Notes under the pieces: generated by a model
Seen by the model: only the letters and a program-made list of their open reading frames with translations
What the model was told of the DNA's origin: nothing
The model's database searches: none
Position numbers and translations under genes: made by a program
Shown: positions 8,206-17,700 of the stretch, piece by piece
Numbering within the stretch: the first letter of the stretch is position 1
Layout of the letters: every line of letters starts with the position of its first letter
Source: an uncultured Porphyromonas sp.
Lineage (GTDB): Bacteria; Bacteroidota; Bacteroidia; Bacteroidales; Porphyromonadaceae
Direction of reading: 5' to 3'
Assembly (NCBI GenBank): GCA_905372565.1
Contig: CAJPPK010000013.1
Span: 1-42,972 of the forward strand
DNA length: 42,972 nt

Positions 8206-9360
8206 TTATTCGAAGTAGTTCTTGATGGCGTAGCCTCCTGCCTGGAGGTAGGTATCCTTCTTCATCAGGAGGAGATCACTACGCATCATGTCGGTGATGA
8301 TATCGGGGAGCTGGTACTGAGGCTTCCATCCGAGCTTCTGCATCGCCTTGGTTGGGTCACCGATGAGTAGGTCTACTTCGGCGGGACGGAAGTAGGCGGG
8401 ATCGACAGCCACGAGCTCTTCGCCCAGTCGGGTGCGGATTCCCTCGAGATACTCCTGCCCTACGTACTCGGCGAAGCGAGCTTCGTCGATGGAGGCTAGG
8501 ACGCCGACCTCATCAAGGCCTTCGCCTCTGAACTCGACCGTTAGCCCGATCTCTGCGCAGGCTAGGCGTACGAACTCCCGAACCTCGGTCGTCTGCCCCG
8601 TAGCGACGACGTAATCATCGCCATGCTCCTGCTGTAGGATCAGGTGCATCGAGCGTACGTAGTCCTTAGCATGGCCCCAGTCGCGCTTAGCGGAGAGGTT
8701 GCCGAGGTAGAGCTTATCCAGTAGGCCGAGGGCGATACGGCTGACGCTTCGGGTAATCTTACGTGTCACGAAGGTTTCCCCACGGAGCGGAGACTCATGG
8801 TTAAAGAGAATCCCGTTGCTGGCATGCATCCCGTAGGACTCACGGTAGTTTACGGTGATCCAATAGCCGTAGAGCTTGGCGCAAGCGTAGGGGCTACGGG
8901 GATAGAAGGGGGTCGTCTCCCGCTGGGGGATCTCCTGTACCAGACCATAGAGCTCACTCGTCGAAGCCTGATAGATACGGGTCTTCTTCTCAAGACCTAG
9001 CAGGCGCACAGCCTCGAGGACACGTAGCGTACCGATAGCGTCTACGTCTGCGGTATATTCAGGGCTCTCGAAGCTCACCTTGACATGGCTCATCGCCCCT
9101 AGATTATAGATCTCGTCGGGCTGAATGTCCTTGATCAGGCGGGTGATGTTCATCGAATCGGTGAGGTCACCATAGTGTAGGAAGAAGCGACGATCCTTCT
9201 CGTGGGGATCTTGGTATAGGTGATCGATGCGCTGCGTATTGAAGAGGGAGCTACGACGCTTGATGCCGTGCACCTCATAGCCTAGGGAGAGCAGGTATTC
9301 GGACAGGTAAGCACCGTCTTGACCGGTGACCCCTGTGATGAGAGCTACTTTGCGTGACAT
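8206..9360 (-). CDS. gmd: GDP-mannose 4,6-dehydratase
   Basis: Catalyses the first committed step to GDP-L-fucose, dehydrating GDP-D-mannose to the 4-keto-6-deoxy sugar. The N terminus carries the NADP-binding G-V-T-G-Q-D-G (10-16), and the catalytic Y-x-x-x-K is Tyr158/Lys162 in S-P-Y-A-C-A-K. I used the ATG at 9360, which gives M-S-R-K-V-A-L-I-T-G and 384 residues; the reading frame stays open further upstream, but that part is proline-rich and overlaps a -7 element. The product feeds the adjacent fcl. No glycosyltransferase is adjacent, so the final glycan cannot be inferred. Confidence 0.96.
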   Translation of the reverse strand: MSRKVALITGVTGQDGAYLSEYLLSLGYEVHGIKRRSSLFNTQRIDHLYQDPHEKDRRFFLHYGDLTDSMNITRLIKDIQPDEIYNLGAMSHVKVSFESPEYTADVDAIGTLRVLEAVRLLGLEKKTRIYQASTSELYGLVQEIPQRETTPFYPRSPYACAKLYGYWITVNYRESYGMHASNGILFNHESPLRGETFVTRKITRSVSRIALGLLDKLYLGNLSAKRDWGHAKDYVRSMHLILQQEHGDDYVVATGQTTEVREFVRLACAEIGLTVEFRGEGLDEVGVLASIDEARFAEYVGQEYLEGIRTRLGEELVAVDPAYFRPAEVDLLIGDPTKAMQKLGWKPQYQLPDIITDMMRSDLLLMKKDTYLQAGGYAIKNYFE

Positions 9361-9397
9361 AGGGAGTGTATCTACTTTATCTATCTTATTATAGCTA

Positions 9398-9405
9398 CAA
9401 AGATA
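9398..9405 (-). promoter_or_regulatory. -7 promoter element for gmd-fcl
   Basis: The minus strand reads TATCTTTG, fitting TAnnTTTG, 37 bases before the gmd ATG. No -33 TTTG at consensus distance is seen. It also argues against the longer gmd reading frame. Confidence 0.5.
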
Positions 9406-9524
9406 GGGTATTTCGTGCGGTGCTGGTGGGGGAGATCCCATTTCTTGGTATCGAAGGTCAAGCTCCCAGCGAGGTCACCCCTAGCTGGACTTAGGCTAAC
9501 CTTAGCTCGATCAGTAGGTAGAGC

Positions 9525-9938
9525 TTAGCATCCGAGGAGATTTCGCCCGACGACCCAGAGGAGGGTGAGGATAATCAAGGCGAGGAGGTTCAAGGGATGG
9601 CGAAGCCAAGACTGGAGTCGCTTCGTGCGCTCGGGGAACATCCACACATAGCCGATCAGCAGTCCTAGCGGGAGGAACACGAGGAGGAAGTAGTTATACC
9701 CTAGGGCTTCCTGCCAGCGACCATGCAGTAGGGCATGCAGAGCTCGCTGGCTCCCGCAGCCAGGACAGCGATAGCCTGTGATACGGTAGATGAAGCAGGA
9801 GGGGAAGAACCCTCTATCTTGGGGCGAGAAGTGGAAGTAATAGCCGAGGATGAGTATCGCTCCCAGAGCTAAGATGAACCCCCTCCACCCTCGACCCAGA
9901 GGGGGCGAAGGAGGAAGGGGTCGGTGAGGAGGTCTCAT
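9525..9938 (-). CDS. DUF2752 membrane protein
   Basis: A 137-residue protein with three hydrophobic segments (about 21-38, 81-98, 114-132). Between the first two is the family signature: C-F-I-Y-R-I-T-G-Y-R-C-P-G-C-G-S-Q-R-A, then a region ending in A-L-G-Y-N-Y-F. The TG-x-x-CPGCG-x-x-R core is diagnostic of DUF2752. The cysteines could bind metal or form disulfides; no function is established. It follows the TM2 gene by 28 bases and the two families are often neighbours in Bacteroidetes. The proline-rich first 20 residues may not be translated, but no later Met before the first membrane segment offers an alternative. Confidence 0.85.
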   Translation of the reverse strand: MRPPHRPLPPSPPLGRGWRGFILALGAILILGYYFHFSPQDRGFFPSCFIYRITGYRCPGCGSQRALHALLHGRWQEALGYNYFLLVFLPLGLLIGYVWMFPERTKRLQSWLRHPLNLLALIILTLLWVVGRNLLGC

Positions 9939-9966
9939 CTGGGACGTAGCGAGTGGCTAAGCTAGC

Positions 9967-10311
9967 TTAGCGCATGGAGAGGAATTGATCTAGGGTGAAG
10001 AAATTCTTCTTCCTTGTCAGCCCCATGATAAGGAATAGATCCACGATAGCCCAGATGCCGCAGCCACCACCGGTGATGAGCTTCAGCACGCCCATTGTCG
10101 TATCCCCGAGTAGAAAGCGATCTAGGCCGAGTGCGCCTCCTATGATCGAGACGATAAGTAGCAGGGTAGGATCTTGGAACTCTAGGTAATTTAATGCCTG
10201 AACCTTGCTCTCATCGGTAGCAAGGAGTTGCTCCCGGATGTAAGGCAGATGCTCGGGCTCAAAGTACTTCCCACGAATGGCGAGGAAGAGGTTGACTTGC
10301 TCTTGGGTCAT
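9967..10311 (-). CDS. TM2 domain-containing protein
   Basis: A 114-residue protein with a soluble N-terminal half and a C-terminal pair of membrane helices (about 50-66 and 74-95). The connecting segment G-G-A-L-G-L-D-R-F-L-L-G-D-T and the following G-G-G-C-G-I-W-A-I-V-D are the TM2 (PF05154) pattern with its conserved D-R-F and W-x-x-x-D. The family is widespread and of unknown role. It is the first gene of a two-gene unit with the DUF2752 protein and has its own -7 element upstream. Confidence 0.9.
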   Translation of the reverse strand: MTQEQVNLFLAIRGKYFEPEHLPYIREQLLATDESKVQALNYLEFQDPTLLLIVSIIGGALGLDRFLLGDTTMGVLKLITGGGCGIWAIVDLFLIMGLTRKKNFFTLDQFLSMR

Positions 10312-10348
10312 AAGGCAGAAAATGGTTGATTTGCTATTGCTTGACTTT

Positions 10349-10356
10349 CAAAGGTA
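10349..10356 (-). promoter_or_regulatory. -7 promoter element for TM2-DUF2752
   Basis: TACCTTTG on the minus strand, a perfect match to TAnnTTTG, 37 bases before the TM2 start codon. No clear -33 box. Confidence 0.5.
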
Positions 10357-10505
10357 GTGATATTCTGGGGATGCCGACCGCTCCTTTGTCTTCGGCGCCT
10401 TAGGGGCTTCCTCTTGCCTCTCTTGGACACGCTAGTTATGGAGGTTAGCGGGGTGTCTGGGATGAATAAGAGTCTCCTGAGATCGAGGTATATCTTAGTC
10501 GAAGG

Positions 10506-10560
10506 AAAGGCTAGCCTTTACGGAATGAGAGGTATAGCTTTCTCCTAGTAGAGCTATACC
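10506..10560 (-). repeat. Hairpin-plus-palindrome module, copy 2
   Basis: Read on the minus strand: a stem-loop with arms GGTATAGCT/AGCTATACC (10552-10560 and 10531-10539) whose second arm reads AAAGCTATACCTCT, then 11 bases, then the perfect 14-bp palindrome AAAGGCTAGCCTTT (10506-10519). It is the same order as copies 1 and 3 but on the opposite strand. Confidence 0.6.
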
Positions 10561-10568
10561 CTAGATAA

Positions 10569-10610
10569 GACCTCGCCCCACCTTGGCATGTGCCAAGGTG
10601 GGGCGAGGTC
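10569..10610 (-). terminator. Terminator of the SusC/D-thioredoxin operon
   Basis: A perfect 20-bp inverted repeat (10569-10588 with 10591-10610), GC-rich, with only TG between the arms. It begins 33 bases beyond the thioredoxin stop. A long U tract is lacking, but the position and stem strength fit a transcription end. Confidence 0.7.
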
Positions 10611-10643
10611 GTCGTGGGGAGAGATGTCCCGAGTGGGGGAAGA

Positions 10644-11960
10644 CTACTTCTCGAGGAGCTCTAGCGTAGCGAGCTTGTAGGTGACAGAGGCCTGTACGAC
10701 CTGCTGAGCCTGCTCCATCGAGGCTAGCTGAAGGCTTTCAGCGTAGGCCTGATTGTAGTACTTGCGGGCGGAGGCATAGTCCTTCAGCTCCTTGTAGGAG
10801 TCGCCGGCCATGACGAGGTAGTTGATCTTGTTCATTAGGACGGTCTCTCCTGGGATAGCCTTCTCTAGCCAAGCGATCGCCTGACGGTGATCTTCGGGGC
10901 GGAGCTTAGACGCTGCGGCGTAGTAGAGCGACTGTGCGGCGGAGGCATAGTCAGCTCCGTTAGCGTCTTCGCCTAGGGAGGCGAGGTAGCGCTTCATGCG
11001 CTCGAGGTAGGCAGGTACGTCCTTGTCCTTATAGATGGCATAGAGCGCATCGTAGTAGTCGAGGGACTTCTGGTAGGGCGTCGTGTGCTTGAGCTGGATG
11101 ACGTCGTAGGCCTTCTTGTAGTCGGTACGGATCTTCTCGAGCAACTCCTTGTACTTGATGTTGCCATCCTTGACGAGGTTGAGCATACGCTCATCGTTCT
11201 TCTCGATCACGTAGTAGGCTGCAGACTCGCCGACAGCACTTATCCACTTGTCAAGGTTAGCGTTGATGTACTCGACCATCTGAGCGGTCTCTTCGGCATC
11301 ATTACCTCCGAGGGAGCTGATGATGATGTAGTCCTTCTTATTGATGATCGATCCATCGGCTTGCTTACGCTCGAGGTAGCTCTTATATAGCTTGCGCACA
11401 CGGACGACCCACTTCTCTGCGTCCATACCGTCCTGTGTGGTCAGGAAGCGAGGTGCCTGTGTCAGGAGCTCCTGCTGTATGGAGAGGTCATCGGGGTTCT
11501 TGCGGTGATCCGCCCAAAGTTGCTCGAAGCCCTTCATTTCCCCGAGGGCTGTCTTGGCCATCTCGATGAGTTCGGAGGCTTGGACAAACCCTACGTTGAT
11601 CGACAGCGCCTTGCCGTCAGGGGCAATGATACCGATCGTAGGGAAAGCCTCTACCTTATACTTCTTAGCGGTCTCGACATTCTCGGGCTTCTCTGCGTCG
11701 AGCTGGAGGGAGATGAAGCGTTCGTTGAAGTAAGTGCCGACCTCTGGCTGGGTGAAGACGGTCTTCTCCATCTTCTTACATGGTACGCACCAGGTCGCAT
11801 AGAAGTCGACAAAGAGGGGCTTACCCTGACGCTGGGCTTCCTTGAGAGCTTCCTCGAAGGAGCCTTTGAAGAAGCGGATACCCTGTCCCTCTTGAGCTAG
11901 CGCTGGGAGAGCGACTAGCAGGAGGAGAGCGGACAGGAGGAGATGCTTAAGCTTATTCAT
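10644..11960 (-). CDS. Periplasmic thioredoxin-fold protein with helical C-terminal domain
   Basis: Starting at the ATG at 11960 gives a 438-residue protein with a clear signal peptide (cleavage after A-L-A at about 22). The thioredoxin fold follows (about 30-140), with the redox motif W-C-V-P-C (Cys58, Cys61) and the cis-proline segment E-A-F-P-T. The remaining 300 residues are helical with TPR-like pairs, for example Y-Y-A-A-A-S-K-L-R-P-E-D and A-S-A-R-K-Y-Y-N-Q-A-Y. It is expected to reduce or isomerise disulfides in the periplasm. It is the last gene of the SusC/SusD locus, 40 bases after a lipoprotein gene, so it may act on proteins or ligands of that system. An upstream in-frame extension to 12074 is rejected since it would bury the signal peptide. 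Confidence 0.88.
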   Translation of the reverse strand: MNKLKHLLLSALLLLVALPALAQEGQGIRFFKGSFEEALKEAQRQGKPLFVDFYATWCVPCKKMEKTVFTQPEVGTYFNERFISLQLDAEKPENVETAKKYKVEAFPTIGIIAPDGKALSINVGFVQASELIEMAKTALGEMKGFEQLWADHRKNPDDLSIQQELLTQAPRFLTTQDGMDAEKWVVRVRKLYKSYLERKQADGSIINKKDYIIISSLGGNDAEETAQMVEYINANLDKWISAVGESAAYYVIEKNDERMLNLVKDGNIKYKELLEKIRTDYKKAYDVIQLKHTTPYQKSLDYYDALYAIYKDKDVPAYLERMKRYLASLGEDANGADYASAAQSLYYAAASKLRPEDHRQAIAWLEKAIPGETVLMNKINYLVMAGDSYKELKDYASARKYYNQAYAESLQLASMEQAQQVVQASVTYKLATLELLEK

Positions 11961-12000
11961 AGGATGTATAAGTCTTAGGTGGGTGGTTAGCGACGGACAG

Positions 12001-12468
12001 CTAGTTGGCTCTGTCCTGAATGATGAAGGTGCATAGCCCCGTGAGCTCACGGGAGTAACCCTCATTGTAGACACGGAGGTTCACGCTGTAGCGCCCGTTG
12101 GGGAGCTTGTCTACGGCGGCGGGGAAGATATCGATCGTCCCGCCACGGACGGTGATCAGACCGCCCTGGACGCACTGTCCGAAGATCGTAGCGTCTCCGC
12201 CCTCGGCTACGGTGACTCCGGCATAGTCGAAGTTCACGGGATTCGTACCTGAGACGCCCTGGATACGTTGGCTTGTCCAGGGAGCGGGATAGGCCTTGCT
12301 CTTGCTATGTGGATTATCTTCGGAGACCTCACGGTAGACCTGCACTTCCTTCTGGGGGAAAGAGGCGTAGGCGGTATCTAGGTAGCCTACGGGGATCTTA
12401 CGACAAGCCGTGCCAAGGACAAGCACGAGTAGCGTCAGGAGTAGACCACGGGAAAGGATGGCATGCAT
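12001..12468 (-). CDS. Hypothetical lipoprotein of the SusC/D locus
   Basis: A 155-residue protein with a signal sequence and lipobox L-G-T-A-C (Cys22). No family is recognised. The body is predicted mostly beta, with a glycine-rich strand region (about 85-112) and a Y-S-V-N-L-R-V-Y-N segment, and could be a small surface beta-sandwich. It sits 14 bases after the fasciclin-like lipoprotein and 40 before the thioredoxin. Position suggests an accessory surface lipoprotein that assists the adjacent SusC/SusD pair; ligand unknown. Confidence 0.7.
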   Translation of the reverse strand: MHAILSRGLLLTLLVLVLGTACRKIPVGYLDTAYASFPQKEVQVYREVSEDNPHSKSKAYPAPWTSQRIQGVSGTNPVNFDYAGVTVAEGGDATIFGQCVQGGLITVRGGTIDIFPAAVDKLPNGRYSVNLRVYNEGYSRELTGLCTFIIQDRAN

Positions 12469-12482
12469 ATGCTAATGGGGAA

Positions 12483-13193
12483 TTAGAAGTCTGTGGGACG
12501 GAAGTTATACTGTAGGGCATGGACAATACCCGTGGTCGTGCGGATATTGTGTGAGGCGACATAGCTCGTGATCGCTGTAGAAGATGAGACGAGGAAGAGC
12601 TGCTCGGGGCCAGTGCCTGGTACACCATTGAAGGCCGTGCGGAAGGAGTAGATCCAAAGCTCCTTGCCCGAAGCCATGGTGTAGGTCTTCCCCCCAGTGC
12701 CGATCGGGTTGTTCTGATCAGTCGAAGCACGCCCTGAGACGAAGCCCTCAAGGGGTAGTGCCTGGTTAGGTAGAATGCCGTTTAGGATAAACGTCTTGGC
12801 CGTGGACTCGTCGAGCTGATCTAGGAGCCCGAGGACCTGCTCTTCGGTCAGCGCATTGGCTGCAGCTTGTCCATCTCCTCCGCCTTCCTCGATCTTATCT
12901 GCATACGCCTTGAGGAGGTAGCGACGCCAGCTGTGGTTCGTGATACCGAAGCAGGTGATCTGCTTGCCATAGGTGCTCGTGCCCTCGAAGGTCGACTGGA
13001 GACCGATGCGCTTAGCTAGGCGCACAGTCATACTCCAGTCATAGGGGTGAGCTTCGAAGTAGGCCCACATGGTGCCAGGATACTCGGCTTGGGCAAGCCC
13101 CGTATCGATAAAGTTATATTTAGTACAGGCACTCAGAAGGAGTAGGCTGACGACAGCCAAGAGTGCACCCATACGTCTTAAAAGGGTGGTCAT
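12483..13193 (-). CDS. Fasciclin-like domain lipoprotein
   Basis: A 236-residue lipoprotein with lipobox L-S-A-C (Cys23). The body has the course of a fasciclin (FAS1) domain: an early T-x-x-G-L-A-like region, a helical part with T-E-E-Q-V-L-G-L-L-D (about 130-145), and near the end N-I-R-T-T-T-G-I-V-H-A-L-Q, which matches the FAS1 H2 motif (NG-V-I/V-H-x-I/L). Lipoproteins with FAS1-like domains are common partners in SusC/SusD loci. It probably sits on the cell surface and helps bind the imported ligand. It starts 27 bases after the SusD gene. Confidence 0.65.
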   Translation of the reverse strand: MTTLLRRMGALLAVVSLLLLSACTKYNFIDTGLAQAEYPGTMWAYFEAHPYDWSMTVRLAKRIGLQSTFEGTSTYGKQITCFGITNHSWRRYLLKAYADKIEEGGGDGQAAANALTEEQVLGLLDQLDESTAKTFILNGILPNQALPLEGFVSGRASTDQNNPIGTGGKTYTMASGKELWIYSFRTAFNGVPGTGPEQLFLVSSSTAITSYVASHNIRTTTGIVHALQYNFRPTDF

Positions 13194-13220
13194 ACGATAT
13201 ACGTAGCTGAGAGGTGAGAC

Positions 13221-14765
13221 TTAGAAGTAGACGACCCAGTATTTACGCTGGAGGATCGATCCGTTGATGATCTTACCCGTCTTGTCTTGGAAGGACGACT
13301 GAGGGATAGGGAGACAGAGAGCTCCACCAGCGATCTCACTAGGCGTAAGATGCTGGAATTTCCCTTGGAGCTTCGTCGCATAGTAGCCGTTACGCAGGAT
13401 GTCGTAGTAGCGACTATCGTTTTCGAGGACGAACTCGCGCTCCCGCTCGTGGAAGATCGCTTCCTTGAGGTCGCTCTCGCCAGCGGCTGGGTAAGCAGTC
13501 GCTCCAGCACGCTCACGGATCTTGTTAAGGTCAGCCTTGGCCGGCCCTTCCTGCCCGAGCTTAGCGTAGCACTCGGCACGTAGGAGATAGATATCGGCTA
13601 GACGCCAGTAAACGTAGTTAGCGTCGACACTGATGAAGGAGAGACCTGTCGATGAGCTCGCATCGTTCTCGAAGATAGCGTTGCGGAACTTATAGGGGAC
13701 AGCGTAGTCGACACCATTGACATCGTGTACCTGATCCGCTTCGTAGAAGAATGAGGTGCGACGAGTATCGCCCGCATCAGGGTAGAGTGCCTTGACCGTA
13801 GAGGCTAGCAGACGGAAGGGGGCATTACCGATTTCTCCCTGAGTCTTGGTCTTGTCTACTGGCCAAGTGCAGAAGTTCTGAGCTACCTCATTATGGGTCA
13901 CAGCCGTATTACTACGGGTCTTATCATAGACGAGGCTGAAGATTTCTTCGGGATTGTCTGCTGCAGGATTGGATAGTAGCTTACATAGCTCCTCAGGGCT
14001 GGAGACAAGGGAGTAGTTCCCTGCTTGCCCATTGATGAGGATCGTGGCATACTCGATACTCTTGTTGTAGGCTTCTTGGGCATTGGCTCCCGAGAGATGA
14101 TAGAGATCGATCATACTTCCCTTCCAAGCATAGAGGTGGGCTAGGAGAGCAGCAGAGTTCCCCTTAGAGGCATACTGCTTGCTTGTGATCACGGCACCAC
14201 TGAGGTTGCGTAGCTTGTCGTGGGTCGGCAGGATCTTGTAGGCCTCTTCTGCGTGTGAGATCGCTTTATCTATGACGGAGAGCATCGAAGAGAGAGAATA
14301 CTGGCGGATCGTTGAAGTGTTGTCCGTGATCACAGCTTCCCCATAGGCACGAGCGAGGACAAAGTATCCAAAGCCTAAGCCAAACTGAGCCTGACCGACA
14401 TGATAGGCTCGGCGCTCTTCACTCAATCCTTGGGTGCGGTGAATGTTCTCAAGGAGTAGGTTAGACTCGAAGATCACATCATAGATGGGTTGCCAGTCAT
14501 AGTTCCCGCTTATGATGGTACGAGGGTTCCATGCACGAAGCTCATTGGCCGAGACGGTCTCATCGGCGAGAAGACCAGCCTGCATGAGCATGCTGGTTGT
14601 CTCCATACAGTTATTGAGCTTAAAGTGAATGGAGGCCGTCGTGGTGTTCAATTCGCTTTCTGACGAGAATGCATTTGTATAGGTGATCGCATTCTCTGGA
14701 GTGTAGTCTAGGCTACAGGCTGTGCCTAGGAGAGAGAAGGCGAGGAATGGTGCTAGGTATCTCAT
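13221..14765 (-). CDS. SusD/RagB family outer-membrane lipoprotein
   Basis: The lid lipoprotein that binds ligand over a SusC barrel. With the ATG at 14765 it has 514 residues and a lipobox L-G-T-A-C (Cys17); a GTG nine bases upstream overlaps the susC stop. Features of the family are the N-terminal L-D-Y-T-P-E-N start, helical TPR-like repeats such as A-Y-H-V-G-Q-A-Q-F-G-L-G-F-G-Y-F and A-Y-K-I-L-P-T, the segment Y-W-R-L-A-D-I-Y-L-L-R-A-E-C-Y-A-K (about 390), and L-N-K-I-R-E-R-A-G near 420, followed by the E-R-E-x-E-F motif (about 450). The partner is the SusC gene directly upstream. Confidence 0.95.
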   Translation of the reverse strand: MRYLAPFLAFSLLGTACSLDYTPENAITYTNAFSSESELNTTTASIHFKLNNCMETTSMLMQAGLLADETVSANELRAWNPRTIISGNYDWQPIYDVIFESNLLLENIHRTQGLSEERRAYHVGQAQFGLGFGYFVLARAYGEAVITDNTSTIRQYSLSSMLSVIDKAISHAEEAYKILPTHDKLRNLSGAVITSKQYASKGNSAALLAHLYAWKGSMIDLYHLSGANAQEAYNKSIEYATILINGQAGNYSLVSSPEELCKLLSNPAADNPEEIFSLVYDKTRSNTAVTHNEVAQNFCTWPVDKTKTQGEIGNAPFRLLASTVKALYPDAGDTRRTSFFYEADQVHDVNGVDYAVPYKFRNAIFENDASSSTGLSFISVDANYVYWRLADIYLLRAECYAKLGQEGPAKADLNKIRERAGATAYPAAGESDLKEAIFHEREREFVLENDSRYYDILRNGYYATKLQGKFQHLTPSEIAGGALCLPIPQSSFQDKTGKIINGSILQRKYWVVYF

Positions 14766-14773
14766 AGCTATCA

Positions 14774-17700
14774 CTAGAACTTGAGGTTGAGACCGAGGGT
14801 GAACTTACGGCTCAGAGGGTACATCTCGCCCGTGTCCTTCCCGGTGTAGGGATTGACGATTTCAGGATCGAGACCAGAGTAATTCGTCAGGAGGAAGAGG
14901 TTCTCTCCTGAGAGGTAGAGGCGGACATCCTTGAGGTGTAGACGCTTGAACCAAGTCTGAGGCAGGCTGTAGGAGAGGGAGAGCTGCTTGAGGCGGAGAT
15001 AGCTCACATTCTCGATATTGCTATCGATGTCGCCATCATACTGTCCAGTATAGCCTGCATCAGCAAAGGTGATGGCGGGGAACTTCGTCTCATCGCCTGG
15101 CTTCTGCCAGATGGATGCTGAGGAGAAGTCGTTCATCACAGGGCCGAACTTCTGGTTGAAGTTGAAGGTGCTATTGCGTACCATGTTCATCATCTTGCGC
15201 CCTAAGGTATAGGTGAAGAGCGTAGTGAGCGTAACACCCTTATAGGAGACCTGATTGGTGATACCCCCATAGGCTAGAGGAAGAGCACTCCCAGCGTAAT
15301 ATACGTCCTTGCTGTCGATACGACCATCGCCGTTCTGATCCTTGATCTTTCGACCACCGACACGTAGAGGATAGTTCTCGTTCTGGAAGTAGAGCGGAGT
15401 GCGTACCCCTAGCTGGTTGTAGTAGTAAGGGATGTCTTGCTCGCGCTGTACTAGACCCTCATCCTTGTAGGTGTAGATCCCATAGGTAGGACGGCCTAGC
15501 ACCTTGTCATCGAGGTCAGTATTGTCGTAGGAGGATCGGAAGAGGTTCCAGTTACGAGCGATATTGAAGCGTAGCATCCAAGAGAAGTCCTTACGCTTGA
15601 TGAGATCGGCCGTGAGGTCGAGCTCTATACCTTCGTTGGAGATAGCAGAAGAGTTCACCCAGGTCATCTTAGATAGGAAGAAGTTACCTGGGGTAGGAAT
15701 CTGCATCAGGAGGTCATAGGAATACTTATAATAGTAGTCGAGCTTAACCTTGAAGCGATTATTGAAGAGATCGAGGTCAAGACCTAAGTCATACTGATCG
15801 CTCTTCTCCCATGTCAGACGGCTATTAGCCATAGAGCTAGGGATAAGCCCAGGCTCGCCGAGATGTGTGCTACTCTCCTCCATCAAGCCGTGTGCGAGGT
15901 AGGCTTCTTGGAACTTCTGTCCAGACTTACCCCATGAAGCACGTACCTTACCAAAGCTGAGCCACCAGAGATCCTTCATGAATGATTCTTCACTGAAAGC
16001 CCAACCAAGCCCGAGTGAGGGGAATGGAGCCCAGCGAACATCCTTACCGAAGACCGAGGAGCCATCGAAGCGAATTGATGCATCGAGCATGTAGCGACGC
16101 TTGTAGTTGTAGGCCACACGTCCGAGGTAGCTTAGCATCGCCTGCTCCTGACGGTCGGTCACCAGGCTTTGCAGGGATTCGACCATCCCCTCGACTGTGC
16201 GAGTCTTAGGCCATCCCTCACCGATCTCATGGATCCGGTTGGTTGGTCCTCCCTGAGCACGTCCTTCCATCTTTTCTAGCAGATCATAGGTATAGGTCAT
16301 CCCTGCCAGGAGGTCGAAGTTGTGTAGGTTGCGGATGTTGAAGCGATAGGAGAGGAGGTTTTCCCACTGGATCATCGCCATCATCGAGCGTGAGGCTTCG
16401 ACAGACGAGAGATTATTGTAGTTGAGATAAGTGGGCTTGAAGATGTGGTTCTGTGCAAAGTAAGTATCCGCAGAGGCTGAAGTATTGAACTTCAAGCCAT
16501 GGATGAACTCGTAGTCTGCTCCGATCGAGAGACGAGCGTTGAACATTGAGTTACGTGCCTTGACATCACGGATCTTCTGTAGAGCAGCTTGCTCTGCCTG
16601 TGTACCACGGCCAGGGAAGATCGTTGGGGCTTCCTTAGGATCCACCCCTAGACCTTGGGCACGAGAGCCATCGGCCGCATCCTGATTGTTGTAGGCGAGG
16701 TTGAGGCGAGTGAAGGCATTGAGCTTGGGAGCTAGACGTAGGTCGAGGTTGGAGAGGAATGTAGCTCGACGGAAACCAGAGTTGATCTGGATCCCTCGCT
16801 CGTCATAGACACCTCCGCTGATGAGATAGCGGACGTTCTCATTCCCTCCTGAAGCATAGACGTCCCCATTGGTGACACGCCCTACCTGGAAGATGTATTT
16901 CCACCAGTTCGTATTGTTGTTGTAGAAGGTGTTGAGTGAGTCTTGGATCGAGGCGGGTGGTTGCTGCTCGCGGGGGAGGACATTCCCGTTTGCCCAGAAG
17001 AAATCATAAGCACCATCATTACTAGGCTCCCAGCCGTAGGAGTTCGCATAGCCATTAGGTACGGTGACACGGTTGGTACGCCAGTCGTAGTGACCGATGC
17101 GCTGAGCACGTGCTAGCAGTAGGTGAGCTCGACGCTCGCCATGACCACGCATCTGAAGAGGTGTAGCCGGTAGGAAGGAGATCGACTGAGAGAAGTTCAC
17201 TCCGAACTCGGCCTTACCACTTTTCCCCTTCTTCGTCGTGATGAGGATGACCCCATTACCGGAGCGTGATCCGTAGAGCGAGGCTGAAGCAGCATCCTTG
17301 AGGACTTCTACAGACTCGATAGTTGAGGGGTCTAGCCCAGCGAGGGCATTGATCCCTCCGGCAGCATCGGCGGGTATCTTGGAGAGGGGGACGCCATCGA
17401 CGACGAAGAGAGGACTCCCGTCATTGACCCCTTGGGTGTTGAGTGAGCTGATCCCGCGGATGGAGATTGCATTCCCCGCACCACCAGGGGCCCCCGACTG
17501 AGAGGTGACCTGCAGACCTGATAGCTGCCCCTGAAGTAAGCCTTCGATTGATGGAGCAGGAGCGTCCTTGAGTTGATCGGCCTTGATAGAGGCTACGGCG
17601 CCGGTGAGCTCACGGGTGTTACGCTTACCATAGGCGATGACGGTCACTGACCCGAGATTCTTGACATCCTCCTTGAGGGTAACGACCGTGGGGGTACCCT

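Larger units (their letters stand above)
10312..10643. other. Intergenic region between the TM2 gene and the thioredoxin gene
   Basis: This 332-base region has no credible gene. It contains the TM2 -7 element (10349-10356), the second hairpin-plus-palindrome module (10506-10560) and a 20-bp perfect hairpin (10569-10610) that terminates the thioredoxin transcript. A plus-strand reading frame at 10357-10548 has no family features and overlaps these elements. Confidence 0.7.

Noticed and set aside
7109..9360. gmd-fcl as part of a capsule or LPS glycan cluster
   Set aside because: No glycosyltransferase, flippase or polymerase lies on either side; only the nucleotide-sugar genes are present.
10357..10548. 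63-codon plus-strand reading frame downstream of the TM2 promoter
   Set aside because: It overlaps the TM2 -7 element region and the hairpin module, has no recognisable features and no promoter.
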